A stretch of 64,000 nt of DNA from Metabacillus halosaccharovorans (GTDB taxonomy: Bacteria; Bacillota; Bacilli; Bacillales; Bacillaceae). Both the position numbers and the translations under genes were made by a program. Positions 11,965 to 20,663 of this stretch are shown piece by piece. Positions within the stretch are counted from its first letter, which is position 1. The number at the start of each line of letters is the position of its first letter. Location: assembly GCF_002019635.1 (NCBI RefSeq), contig NZ_KV917371.1:2829977-2893976 (forward strand), written 5' to 3'. The notes under the pieces are model-generated. The model searched no databases, was not told where the DNA came from, and saw only the letters and a program-made list of their open reading frames with translations.

Positions 11965-12038
11965 TCCCCCTTTAGGATATAAACCATAGGAACCAAGACG
12001 GACATTTCCCAATATCCTATAAAGAGGGGGGAAATCCT
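11965..12038 (+). promoter_or_regulatory. Leader inverted repeat that would occlude the RBS of the PLP-lyase gene
   Basis: TCCCCCTTTAGGATAT (11965-11980) is nearly complementary to ATATCCTATAAAGAGGGGGA (12012-12031), with small bulges; between them AGGAA and TTTCC form an inner hairpin. The right arm contains the GAGGGGGG ribosome binding site of the gene starting at 12039. Folding would hide the RBS, so translational control is plausible. It does not match a riboswitch class I can name. Confidence 0.5.
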
Positions 12039-13223
12039 ATGAAAGAAAAGGAGTACCAATTTGCCACAAAGGCAATTCACGCAGGTTATGATCCAAATAA
12101 GCATCAAAATAGCTTAACCCCGCCAATCTACCAAACATCCACATTTACTTTTCCCACAGTGGAACATGGAGCAAACAGATTTGCAGGAATAGATGAAGGG
12201 TATATTTACTCCAGATTAGGTAATCCAACGGTGACAGTATTAGAAGAACGAATCGCACAATTGGAAGGCGGAGAAGCTGCACTGGCGTTTTCATCAGGAA
12301 TGGCTGCTATTTCAGCTGTTCTCATCGGCATAACAAAAGCGAATGATCACATTATTTGTTCAAAAGGAATTTACGGCTGTACTTTCGGTTTATTACAGCT
12401 CTTAAAGGAAAAGTACAAAATTGACCATACATTTTCTGAGCTATGTTCAGAGGAAGATATTCTTGCACAGATGAAAGAAACGACAAGCTGCATATTTATT
12501 GAAACTCCTATGAACCCTACAATGAACTTAATTGATTTAGAAAAGGTTGTCTCGATTGCCAAGGAACGAAACATCAAGGTGGTTGTAGACAATACGTTTT
12601 GTTCTCCTTATTTACAAACACCAATTAAGCTGGGATGTGATCTGGTTATCCATAGTGGAACAAAATATATCGGTGGTCACGGAGATGTCATTGCGGGTCT
12701 GGTAGTAGGAGACAAAAATACGATTGATTCCTTTAAAAAAACTACACAAAAGGATATAGGTGGAGTTATCTCTCCATTTGATGCATGGTTACTACTTAGA
12801 GGTTTGAAAACATTGGCTGTTAGAATGGATCGTCATTGTGAGAATGCAGAAAAAATTGCGATGAAACTAAAAGAGCATCCAAAGGTTAAAGCCATTTATT
12901 ATCCCAAGGATCCTGATCATTCCCAATATCAAATCATGAAAAAACAAATGAAAAATGGCGGAGGATTAATCTCATTTGAAGTAAAAGGCACATTTGAGGA
13001 TGCTGTTAAATTTGTGAATCATTTAAAGTTAATACCCATTGCTGTAAGCTTAGGTGATGCAGAAACATTAATTCAACATCCTGCTTCAATGACACATGCT
13101 GTTGTTCCCGCACATATAAGGAAGGAAATGGGGATTTCAGATATGTTGATGCGTCTCTCTGTAGGTCTTGAAGCCTGGGAGGATATTTGGGAAGACATAC
13201 AATCAGCATTAAATCATAAATAG
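12039..13223 (+). CDS. megL: Methionine gamma-lyase-type Cys/Met-metabolism PLP enzyme
   Basis: 394-residue fold-type I PLP enzyme of the trans-sulfuration family. Lys209 in HSGTKYIGGHGD binds PLP; YSRLGNPT and SSGMAA are cofactor contacts. Cys114 in IYGCTF aligns with the active-site cysteine characteristic of methionine gamma-lyase (YGCT), which favours conversion of methionine to methanethiol, 2-oxobutyrate and ammonia over cystathionine chemistry. An unusual inverted repeat covers its RBS, so sulfur-amino-acid control is a reasonable inference. Alternatives are cystathionine gamma-lyase or O-acetylhomoserine sulfhydrylase. Confidence 0.82.
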   Translation: MKEKEYQFATKAIHAGYDPNKHQNSLTPPIYQTSTFTFPTVEHGANRFAGIDEGYIYSRLGNPTVTVLEERIAQLEGGEAALAFSSGMAAISAVLIGITKANDHIICSKGIYGCTFGLLQLLKEKYKIDHTFSELCSEEDILAQMKETTSCIFIETPMNPTMNLIDLEKVVSIAKERNIKVVVDNTFCSPYLQTPIKLGCDLVIHSGTKYIGGHGDVIAGLVVGDKNTIDSFKKTTQKDIGGVISPFDAWLLLRGLKTLAVRMDRHCENAEKIAMKLKEHPKVKAIYYPKDPDHSQYQIMKKQMKNGGGLISFEVKGTFEDAVKFVNHLKLIPIAVSLGDAETLIQHPASMTHAVVPAHIRKEMGISDMLMRLSVGLEAWEDIWEDIQSALNHK

Positions 13224-13249
13224 CTAGTGGCATCATGCTACTAGTTTTT
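13224..13249 (+). terminator. Intrinsic terminator after the PLP-lyase gene
   Basis: CTAGTGGCA / TGCTACTAG stem (one G-T pair) with a three-base loop and five T. Confidence 0.8.
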
Positions 13250-13390
13250 CTGGTTTATTAGAAAAAATCAAAAAGATAGAATAGGAAAGATTTTTAGGAC
13301 TTATAGGTATATTCTTACTTATCCATAAGTAAATAGAAGGACAGGGTGGTTCTTGATTGACTCTTGCTCATAGAGGATCTGTCCTATAAA

Positions 13391-13561
13391 TTAACTACAT
13401 GACTTTAAAAGTAACTGTGTTTCTAGTATAAGTCTGTCTAATTCTTCGCTGTACTTAATCGTTTCAGGATTGTTCATTCCTTTTGCCTGGGCAGTAGCGA
13501 TCATTAATCTTCTCACTAAATCTATTTTATGACCCAGATCTTGGTTCACATTATTCATCAT
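13391..13561 (-). CDS. Spo0E-family aspartyl-phosphate phosphatase (small)
   Basis: A 56-residue reading frame beginning MMNNVNQDLGHKIDLVRRLM and containing YSEELDRLIL, the SxELD-type signature of Spo0E/YisI/YnzD phosphatases, which dephosphorylate Spo0A~P and delay sporulation. Size and predicted helical hairpin match the short family members. AGGGAG lies nine bases before the ATG pair (13561/13558). It stands alone on the minus strand between a metabolic gene and a germination operon on the plus strand. Family assignment rests on the signature plus size; specificity for Spo0A rather than another regulator is inferred. Confidence 0.85.
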   Translation of the reverse strand: MMNNVNQDLGHKIDLVRRLMIATAQAKGMNNPETIKYSEELDRLILETQLLLKSCS

Positions 13562-13843
13562 TTTTCATTGCTCCCTATACTTAACAGATCGTATATACCT
13601 ATTATTATTGATTTCTCTCCATTTTGGAATGCCTTCGACAATCATTCTATCAAATAGACAAATTTTTTATTGTTTTAGACATAATTTATCTGTATATGCA
13701 CGGTCGTTTTGAGTGTTCAAAAATAAACACAGAAAGATTTTGGTTCTTTCATACTAAAAAAACCACATTTGTCCATAATAAACCATATATTAGAAGGAAT
13801 TAGTTTGTTTTATCATTTCAAATATGGTTAAGGTGTGTAGCCA
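13562..13843. other. Divergent intergenic region upstream of the germination operon
   Basis: No gene is seen. The heptamer CATACTA at 13750-13756 equals the sigma-G -10 consensus and would suit forespore expression of the germinant-receptor operon, but no convincing -35 element is at the right distance, so this is only a hint. The left part must hold the promoter of the Spo0E-like gene. Confidence 0.35.
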
Positions 13844-14077
13844 ATGAGAGCTGTTATGTTTCTTACAATTTTTATCCTGCTTAGCTTATTGATTGCTCAG
13901 ATTGATGCGTATCTTTATAGCAGTAATTTAATTAACCAATATAAAACACTTTTAGCGATGGATCCGGGATCTAATAAATGGATGATATACGTTTTTCTAT
14001 TGTTTGGGTTTCTTTATTCTGTAGGGAAAAGTGTGAAAGAAAAATTACAAAAAATAAAAAACATAGGAAGTAAGTAG
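13844..14077 (+). CDS. Small two-helix germinant-receptor D-type subunit
   Basis: 77 aa with two hydrophobic helices (about 3-20 and 46-62) and a basic C-terminal tail, beginning the germinant receptor operon four bases before the B subunit gene. Small two-transmembrane D subunits are associated with several Bacillus ger operons and modulate receptor function. Identification rests on size, topology and operon position, not on a motif. It would sit in the spore inner membrane with the A, B and C subunits. Confidence 0.7.
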   Translation: MRAVMFLTIFILLSLLIAQIDAYLYSSNLINQYKTLLAMDPGSNKWMIYVFLLFGFLYSVGKSVKEKLQKIKNIGSK

Positions 14078-14081
14078 AGTA

Positions 14082-15194
14082 ATGAAGCAACTTGTAGAGA
14101 AAATTTCACTCTGGCAGCTTTATATCCTAATTGTTTGTTTTCAAATTGGTAGCGCTGCTTTAGTAGGAATAGGAAATGAAGCAAAGCAGGATGCCTGGAT
14201 TGCTGTCATCATCGGAACTTTTTTTGGAATGGCTATTATGCTGTATTATTTGTTTCTCCTCTCAAAAGTACCTGGTAAGAACTTATTTGAGCTATTTGTC
14301 TTTTGTTTTGGAAAGTGGATCGGTAAATTTTTTACACTATTATATGTTATCTACTTCTTTTATGTATCTGCCAGGGTGTTGCGGGATTTCTGTGAGCTCT
14401 TAGTTTCTACAATTTTTGAGATAACACCATTAGAGGTAATTTCTATCACGATGATGCTTGTAATCGTCTATATATTTCAGCATGGCTTAGAGGTACTGGG
14501 GAGAACAAGTGAGGTTTTCTTTCCGTATGTTGTAGCATTTATTGTTATGACAGGTTTAGGTATATGGTTCTCGGGTGAGTTTGAAATAAGTAATATCCAG
14601 CCGATCTTAGCTGATGGATTTAAACCTATTGTAAATGCACTTTTTCCACAGTTACTGACCTTTCCTTTCGGAGAAGCAGTGACCTTCATGGTGATAAGCG
14701 CCTATATTGGCACAAAGAAACATATAAAAAAGGTGAGTGCTGCGGGTGTTTTTACCAGTGGTGTTTTGCTTGCATATGGGGCTCTCATTCAAATTTCTAC
14801 TTTAGGAGTTGATTTAAAGGAAAGAGCAAACTTTCCTTTATTAAGTGCTTCACGTGAAATATCCCTATTGAATTTTATCGAACGAGTAGATTTAATTATT
14901 GTGTTTTTCGTTATGTTCGGAATCATCGTAAAGGTGGGAATCTTTTTTTACGGAGGTTTAAAGGGTCTTGAACTAATTACGAATAAACCATATCGAAGTA
15001 TGACACTTCCAATGGGATCACTCATTGCCTTTTTCTCAGCTGGTATTAGTCATAACTTTGTTGAACATCTTAAGGAAGGGTTAGTGTTCGTGCCATTCTT
15101 TATGCATATCCCTTTTCAATTCGGTATTCCTTTGCTTCTACTGCCCTTTATTTTATGGAAAACAAGGAAAAGAAAAAAGGAGTCTAGCTCATGA
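14082..15194 (+). CDS. Spore germinant receptor B subunit (GerAB/GerKB family)
   Basis: 370-residue polytopic protein with about ten helices of the APC-like endospore GerB family, which carries the germinant-binding pocket in the spore inner membrane. It begins with the typical short cytoplasmic lead (EKISLWQLYILIVCFQIG) and contains the conserved GNEAKQDAW stretch. Start 14082 follows the D-subunit stop by four bases with AGGAAG upstream; its stop overlaps the A-subunit start (ATGA). The germinant, an amino acid or sugar, cannot be predicted from this reading. Confidence 0.92.
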   Translation: MKQLVEKISLWQLYILIVCFQIGSAALVGIGNEAKQDAWIAVIIGTFFGMAIMLYYLFLLSKVPGKNLFELFVFCFGKWIGKFFTLLYVIYFFYVSARVLRDFCELLVSTIFEITPLEVISITMMLVIVYIFQHGLEVLGRTSEVFFPYVVAFIVMTGLGIWFSGEFEISNIQPILADGFKPIVNALFPQLLTFPFGEAVTFMVISAYIGTKKHIKKVSAAGVFTSGVLLAYGALIQISTLGVDLKERANFPLLSASREISLLNFIERVDLIIVFFVMFGIIVKVGIFFYGGLKGLELITNKPYRSMTLPMGSLIAFFSAGISHNFVEHLKEGLVFVPFFMHIPFQFGIPLLLLPFILWKTRKRKKESSS

Positions 15195-16798
15195 GTAGTT
15201 TTTCATCTTTGTTTACAAGAAGAAAAAACAAAAATAGGGGAAAAACCTCTGAAAAAGAGATATATGACCAAGAGGGGATACCAAAGCATTATGACAGAAA
15301 GCTGGATCGAAATTTATGTAGTATTCAAGAGTTATTTAAACAGACTACTGATTATGAAGAAATCCATATTAAAGTTGGAGATTTAAAAGGGTGTGTTTGT
15401 TATTTAGGAACGACATTAAATAAAAGCGAGCTAAATATGCAGGTTTTAGAACCGCTAAGAGAAGCGTTTAAGCAGCCGGAAACAGATGCACACAGAGATT
15501 TAGACTCTTTAAGAGAAGCCTTTTTCCCGGCGGTTTCTTATGAATATGCTGAAACACTGCATCAGCTTGTTTGGCAAATGTTAAACGGTTATGCTGTTGT
15601 CATGATTGATGAGCATAGTAAGGCCTTGGCGTTAAACATAGGAGGAACAGATAAACGTTCCATTTCAGAGCCTAGTACTCAAACAATTATTCGTGGTCCG
15701 AAAGAAGGATTTATAGAGGATATTAATACGAATATAGGTCTAATTAGAAAAAAAATAAAAAATCCCCGGCTGGTTTTTGAAGATTTTAGAGTTGGAAGTG
15801 ACTCAAATACCAAACTATCGATTGGATATATGAAAGGAATTGTAAATGAAGATATCTTAAGTGAGGTCAAGCTAAGGATAAATAAAATTAATGCTTCAGG
15901 TATACTTGATACTGGTAATGTAGAGGAGTTTATTACAGATGAAACCTTTACCTTTTTCCCTCTTGTTTATAATAGTGAACGACCTGATAGCATTAGCGGA
16001 AATATTTTGGAGGGGAAAATCGCCATTCTCCTTGACGGTTCACCATTTGTGTTGATCGTTCCCTCTGTTTTTACAGATTTCTTTCAGTCTACAGAGGACT
16101 ATTATCAACCATTTTTTATGACAAGCTTTATAAGAATTATCCGATATGTGTCATTTATGATTACTCTCACATTTCCCTCTCTATATGTGGCGATTACGAC
16201 TTATCATCATGAGTTAATGCCAACACCGCTTTTAATAAATATACAAAGTCAGAGGGAAGGGGTACCATTTCCTGCCGTTATTGAAATATTAATGATGGAG
16301 CTTACCTTTGAAGTATTAAGGGAAGCGGGAGTTAGAATGCCGCGGGCTGTTGGCCAAACATTATCTATTGTTGGAGCGCTAGTTATCGGACAAGCTGCAG
16401 TTGAAGCCGGTTTGGTTTCTAATGTTTTAGTTGTCATTGTTGCATTTTCTGCCATTGCAAGCTTTGTGTCTCCTATTTATAATTTTTCCATTGCAGCAAG
16501 GTTGATTCGATTTATTTTGATTATTATGGCTGCATCATTAGGTTTATATGGAATTCTTTTATCACTTATTGTTATGGTTATTCACTTAGTAAGTCTACGA
16601 ACATTTGGAATCCCATATTTAACTCCAGTTGCTCCGTTCAAGCTAAAAGATCAATCAGATGTGTTTGTCCGTGTCCCAATTTGGGGAGACCGGTATCGCC
16701 CTTCATATTTGATGACTAAAGCACCGGTGAAAAATAAAGATTCTTCTCGGCCATCTTCTCCAGATCAAAACACTGGGGGTAAGAAGGAAAATGACTAA
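15191..16798 (+). CDS. Spore germinant receptor A subunit (GerAA family)
   Basis: 535 aa: a hydrophilic N-terminal domain (about 1-310) followed by a membrane domain with several helices (about 310-500) and a hydrophilic tail, the GerA-family layout. Conserved stretches such as IRGPKEGFIEDINTNIGLIR, and HHELMPTPLLINIQSQREG after the first helices, are present. A subunits assemble into the pentameric ion-conducting part of the receptor in current models. It overlaps the B gene by 4 bp and the C gene by 8 bp, implying coupled translation. Confidence 0.95.
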   Translation: MSSFSSLFTRRKNKNRGKTSEKEIYDQEGIPKHYDRKLDRNLCSIQELFKQTTDYEEIHIKVGDLKGCVCYLGTTLNKSELNMQVLEPLREAFKQPETDAHRDLDSLREAFFPAVSYEYAETLHQLVWQMLNGYAVVMIDEHSKALALNIGGTDKRSISEPSTQTIIRGPKEGFIEDINTNIGLIRKKIKNPRLVFEDFRVGSDSNTKLSIGYMKGIVNEDILSEVKLRINKINASGILDTGNVEEFITDETFTFFPLVYNSERPDSISGNILEGKIAILLDGSPFVLIVPSVFTDFFQSTEDYYQPFFMTSFIRIIRYVSFMITLTFPSLYVAITTYHHELMPTPLLINIQSQREGVPFPAVIEILMMELTFEVLREAGVRMPRAVGQTLSIVGALVIGQAAVEAGLVSNVLVVIVAFSAIASFVSPIYNFSIAARLIRFILIIMAASLGLYGILLSLIVMVIHLVSLRTFGIPYLTPVAPFKLKDQSDVFVRVPIWGDRYRPSYLMTKAPVKNKDSSRPSSPDQNTGGKKEND

Positions 16799-18017
16799 AA
16801 AAATCCTATTGCCTTTTTTGGCACTACTATTATTCCTTACAGGGTGTTGGGACCGGGAAGAGCTTGATGAGATAGCGATTGTGGCGGGTATTGCAGTGGA
16901 CAAAGGGGAAGAAAAAAAGTATCGAATGACAGTAGAGGTTGTTAACTCCGCAGAATTTGGAAAACAAAGTGCACAAGGAAATGCTCCTGTGAACATCTAC
17001 ACATTAGAAGGAAATTCTCTTTCGGAATTATCAAATAAAATGAATGTGGGGTTAACCCGTAAGCTCGTATTTTCACATACAAGGGTTCTTTATATTAGCG
17101 AAGAGGTGGCTAGAGAAGGAATTTTTGGATTTTTGGATTTTCTTGATCGAAGTGGACAGTTCCGAAATGACTTTAGTATTGTTATCACAAGTGGTTATCC
17201 TGCTTCAACTTTCACAAAAATCACCTATCCTGTGCAAAAAAGTCCTTCATTGAAGCTTAGTACTCAAATTGCGACGCTAACGGATGAGTGGGGTGGAAAT
17301 CCCGATGTTCAGTTATATGATTTCATTACATCCCTTATTTCAAAAGGAATTAATCCTGTTGCCGGGATAATATCCATTCGAGGAGATCCTGAAAAAGGGC
17401 AATCTGTAGAAAATAATAAAGAAATTGATCCTGGTGCGTTGGTTCTTGCTGATGGGATGGCTGTGTTTAAAGGTGATAAAATGGTGGGGGAACTTTCACT
17501 AAATGAAACTAGGGGATACCTTTGGACGAAAGAGTTAAGAAGTACGAGTTTGAGTATTCCATGTGATTCAGAAGATGCTAATACGACAAATAAAAACGAG
17601 TTTTTTTTAGATGTTCGAGTCATAAGATCAAAAGTGAACTTAGAATCCAAATATAAAAATGATCGACCGAAGATCAAAGTGAAAATTAATGCGGAAGCTA
17701 TGATACAAGGAACACAATGTCCTAAAGATTTGACAAAAATTGATGTTTATTCAGACCAAGAAAAACTAGTTGAAAAATTCGTGAAAGCAGAAATATCCCA
17801 GCTTATTAAAAAAGTCCAGAAGGAATACGAAGTAGACATCTTTGGATTTGGGGATGCACTTAATAGACAGAATCATAATAAGTACAAAGAAGTGGAGAAC
17901 AGATGGGATGAAGAATTCGCAAAAGCTGACCTGGACGTTGAGGTTGATCTTCAGCTATTAAGAGCGGGAATAAAAAGCAAAAGCTTTAATGCAGATATAG
18001 AGGAATTAAGTGAGTAA
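16791..18017 (+). CDS. Spore germinant receptor C subunit, lipoprotein (GerAC family)
   Basis: 408 aa with a lipoprotein signal peptide ending in LTGC followed by WDREELDEIAIVAGIAVD, the diagnostic start of Ger(x)C proteins. The rest is the three-domain GerC fold on the outer face of the inner membrane. Its start overlaps the A-subunit gene. The operon order here is D-B-A-C, unlike the common A-B-C or A-C-B order. A strong terminator follows at 18035. Confidence 0.95.
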   Translation: MTKKILLPFLALLLFLTGCWDREELDEIAIVAGIAVDKGEEKKYRMTVEVVNSAEFGKQSAQGNAPVNIYTLEGNSLSELSNKMNVGLTRKLVFSHTRVLYISEEVAREGIFGFLDFLDRSGQFRNDFSIVITSGYPASTFTKITYPVQKSPSLKLSTQIATLTDEWGGNPDVQLYDFITSLISKGINPVAGIISIRGDPEKGQSVENNKEIDPGALVLADGMAVFKGDKMVGELSLNETRGYLWTKELRSTSLSIPCDSEDANTTNKNEFFLDVRVIRSKVNLESKYKNDRPKIKVKINAEAMIQGTQCPKDLTKIDVYSDQEKLVEKFVKAEISQLIKKVQKEYEVDIFGFGDALNRQNHNKYKEVENRWDEEFAKADLDVEVDLQLLRAGIKSKSFNADIEELSE

Positions 18018-18034
18018 TAATTGCCAATCACACC

Positions 18035-18063
18035 GCCAATTCACAGATGTGAATTGGCTTTTT
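18035..18063 (+). terminator. Intrinsic terminator of the germinant receptor operon
   Basis: GCCAATTCACA / TGTGAATTGGC, 11 perfect pairs with a minimal loop, then five T. Confidence 0.9.
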
Positions 18064-18127
18064 ACTTGTAACAAACTAGTATAATCTACTATGATGGTAA
18101 CGAATGAAGGAAGTGAAGGAGAATATC

Positions 18128-18358
18128 ATGTATTTAACAGTGCAAGAAACAGCAGAATACCTGTCATTATCAGAAGAGCAAATTAAAAAACTAATCCTTG
18201 AAAAAAAGATCAGAGCACTCTTTGATGGAAATCAATATTTAATTAATAAGGAACAATTTAATACCCACCTAGAACAAATGGAAAAATATAAAAAGGTAGT
18301 GGAAGAGTATATGAAAGAACCAATTCCCGAGGATATCGATGTAAAAGACGAAGATTAA
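18128..18358 (+). CDS. Small helix-turn-helix DNA-binding protein (excisionase/MerR-like fold)
   Basis: 76 aa starting MYLTVQETAEYLSLSEEQIK, the winged-helix excisionase-type domain (HTH_17), followed by an acidic tail (PIPEDIDVKDED). ATG 18128 is favoured over 18104 because AAGGAG sits six bases before it and the domain starts there. Such stand-alone domains occur widely in Bacillus chromosomes with no link to phage excision, and no integrase is near. Target unknown. Confidence 0.75.
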   Translation: MYLTVQETAEYLSLSEEQIKKLILEKKIRALFDGNQYLINKEQFNTHLEQMEKYKKVVEEYMKEPIPEDIDVKDED

Positions 18359-18444
18359 TTTTTCTTACTTAAAAAATAATGACAATTCTCTGGAAAGATG
18401 TTATCATTATCAATAATGATAATAATTGAAAAGGGGATAAGTCT

Positions 18445-19407
18445 ATGAGCACAATTCGTGAAGAAGAGGTTTCAATCATTCATGATATTACATTAAAGGG
18501 GACAATGGCTTTTCCATCTTTAGAATCGGAAAAACACCCTGCTATTATCTTAATTAATGGCTCAGGTAGTTCAGATCGGGATGGAAATATGAAGAAACCT
18601 GCCATTCAATCAGATTTATATAAAGAATTAGCTCATTTTTTAACGGGATTAGGCTTTATTACGCTAAGATATGATAAAAGATCTGTCGGGGAAAGTGAAG
18701 GCGATCCGATTAAATCCGGCATGCTCGATTTGGTCCGTGATGTGCAAGAAAATATTCAATATTTGAAGAATCATCCAAAAGTAGATCATGATAGGATTTT
18801 GCTATTAGGTCATAGTGAAGGATGTATTATTGGAACAATCGCACATCAACAAATACCGGTTGCCGGTTTGATATTACTTGCGGGGGCAGCAAGTAATATT
18901 GAAGAGCCAATGGCCTATCAAAATCAACAAGCTATAGAGGAAATAAAGCATTTAAAAGGCATTAAAGGAATGATCTTGAGAAATCTTGTTACAAAATCGA
19001 AGGTGGAAAAACAAGCCGCTAATCTAAAGCGGAAAGTAGAGCAATCACAAGGTGATACGATGAGGTATCAATTGAAAAAAATGCCAATAAGATGGTTTAG
19101 AGAACATTATTCTTTTTCGACAGAAATGATTATTAATATCCTTAAAGATGCCCAATGTCCTATATTGGCTATTACAGGTGATATGGATGTACAGGCAAAT
19201 CCGGAAAATGTAAAAAGAATTGAGCAACTGGAAAAACCGAACACAACTGCAATTGTTATCGAAAACATGGATCATATGCTAAAGGAATTTCATGGAGAAA
19301 GAACAATCTTAAACCTTTTAAAACAATACAAAAAGGAAGCAAAAGATCCGATTCATTACAAACTTAAAGAAGAGTTGAAAGATTGGCTGATCATAAATTA
19401 TCTATAA
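18445..19407 (+). CDS. Alpha/beta-hydrolase (S9/S15-like serine hydrolase)
   Basis: 320-residue cytoplasmic hydrolase. The oxyanion segment INGSGSSDRDGN (about 38-48), nucleophile Ser124 in LLGHSEGCIIG, an acid in ITGDMDVQANP and a His in ENMDHMLKEF give the complete triad. The RYDKRSVGESEG motif is typical of this acyl-hydrolase/aminopeptidase-like group. Substrate unknown. It stands alone between the HTH gene and the sensor pair. The ATG is preceded by AAAAGGGGAT. Confidence 0.8.
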   Translation: MSTIREEEVSIIHDITLKGTMAFPSLESEKHPAIILINGSGSSDRDGNMKKPAIQSDLYKELAHFLTGLGFITLRYDKRSVGESEGDPIKSGMLDLVRDVQENIQYLKNHPKVDHDRILLLGHSEGCIIGTIAHQQIPVAGLILLAGAASNIEEPMAYQNQQAIEEIKHLKGIKGMILRNLVTKSKVEKQAANLKRKVEQSQGDTMRYQLKKMPIRWFREHYSFSTEMIINILKDAQCPILAITGDMDVQANPENVKRIEQLEKPNTTAIVIENMDHMLKEFHGERTILNLLKQYKKEAKDPIHYKLKEELKDWLIINYL

Positions 19408-19416
19408 TGTGTAAGG

Positions 19417-19449
19417 AACTCAGTGTGGATTAAGCACTGAGTTTGTTCT
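19417..19449 (+). terminator. Intrinsic terminator after the hydrolase gene
   Basis: AACTCAGTG / CACTGAGTT, nine perfect pairs, followed by a T-rich but interrupted tail. No gene is seen between here and 19639. Confidence 0.7.
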
Positions 19450-19638
19450 TTGTAGAGAACAAAAATTCTTATTTAGGCTTCCTGATGCAAATGCTATTTT
19501 GTTATGGAAATTTTAAAAAGATGGAAGATTTCTATGCTTGTCGAATAATGTAGATATTTCTCATAAATATATAGCATGTGGTTGGATTGTTCGCTATAAT
19601 GATGTCAGATACTGTACAATCTTTAGGGAGAGAAAAGA

Positions 19639-20652
19639 ATGAATCAACAATCGACACAACTTAGATTTATTGGGATAGTAGCAGTGATTGTTGGAATTAT
19701 CTTTATTAGTATAATAGGATTTAAGATGAAAGATATCATCTCAGAAGCTGTTTCAACTGGAACCGATGGGAAAACAAAGGTGACAATCATAACATCAGAT
19801 GTCATTGTAGATCAAAGTTGGGGGAGCTTGGCATATAAAGGAAAACTGAAAATGGAAGAGCTTTTTCCAGTTGACGTAATTTTATATAGTGAAATTAATA
19901 CAGACAAACTAATAAAGAATACAATTGAAGAAGCGGTACGAAACCAATCACAAGTAATTATCGGTCATGGTCGTGAGTTTTCGGACGCGTTTACAGAATC
20001 GGCAAAAAAGTACTCAGATATTCATTTTATCACTCTGCATGGTACTTCAAAATATCCGAATCAATCTGTTTACACATTTGATCAAGGGGAAATCGAATAC
20101 TTTGCTGCACTTGCTGCAGCGAAAGTGACTAAAACAAATAAAGTTGGCTTAATTGATTCTTATGAAGCAAGAATCAAAAATCCGGAGTTTGAAACAGGAC
20201 TAGCCTATTATAAACCGGAAATAAAATTTTATTATCGTAATGTTAATAGTAGAGACGATGGTGAAAAAGCTTCCAAAATTCTTCAACAGTTAATAGATGA
20301 GGGAGTAGATGTTGTTTATAGTAAAGGAAACTCCTTCAATAGAGATGTCATAGATTTGGCAAAAAAGTCAGGAATATATGTCATCGGATATCTTGACGAT
20401 CAGTCGTATATGGGGAAGGATCATGTTATTACGAGCGTGAAAAATGATGTATCACAAGCATATGTTGTCATGATGGAAGATTACTTTAGTAAGGATGGAA
20501 TTCCACATGGGCAAGTGATGTTAAGTGCCGAGCATGGTGTGTATAGCTTAGCTCCGTTTGGACCGATGTTATCTGATAAAGATAAACAGTTTATAGAAAA
20601 TGAAATGAATAAATTCGATAAAGGAGAGATTAGCTTTCCTTCATTAAAGTAA
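19639..20652 (+). CDS. Membrane-anchored BMP/Med-like extracytoplasmic binding protein
   Basis: 337 aa. One N-terminal hydrophobic helix (about 9-28) without a lipobox or cleavage site suggests a signal anchor; the rest resembles the BMP family of nucleoside-type binding proteins (KVTIITSDVIVDQSWGSLAY near the start, IIGHGREFSDAF, then GEIEYFAALAAAKVTKTNKVG). B. subtilis Med, a positive regulator of comK transcription, has the same make-up. No transporter genes follow; instead a histidine kinase gene starts 11 bp downstream, so this protein probably delivers ligand information to that kinase. That role is inference from the gene pair. Confidence 0.75.
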   Translation: MNQQSTQLRFIGIVAVIVGIIFISIIGFKMKDIISEAVSTGTDGKTKVTIITSDVIVDQSWGSLAYKGKLKMEELFPVDVILYSEINTDKLIKNTIEEAVRNQSQVIIGHGREFSDAFTESAKKYSDIHFITLHGTSKYPNQSVYTFDQGEIEYFAALAAAKVTKTNKVGLIDSYEARIKNPEFETGLAYYKPEIKFYYRNVNSRDDGEKASKILQQLIDEGVDVVYSKGNSFNRDVIDLAKKSGIYVIGYLDDQSYMGKDHVITSVKNDVSQAYVVMMEDYFSKDGIPHGQVMLSAEHGVYSLAPFGPMLSDKDKQFIENEMNKFDKGEISFPSLK

Positions 20653-20663
20653 GGAGGATTACG

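Noticed and set aside
13250..13390. Terminator for the Spo0E-like gene at AGGACAG...CTGTCCT
   Set aside because: The stem is only seven pairs around a loop of more than 30 bases and has no clean T-tract.
18128..18358. Prophage or integrative element suggested by the excisionase-like HTH gene
   Set aside because: No integrase, attachment-site repeat or phage genes are near; neighbours are ordinary chromosomal genes.
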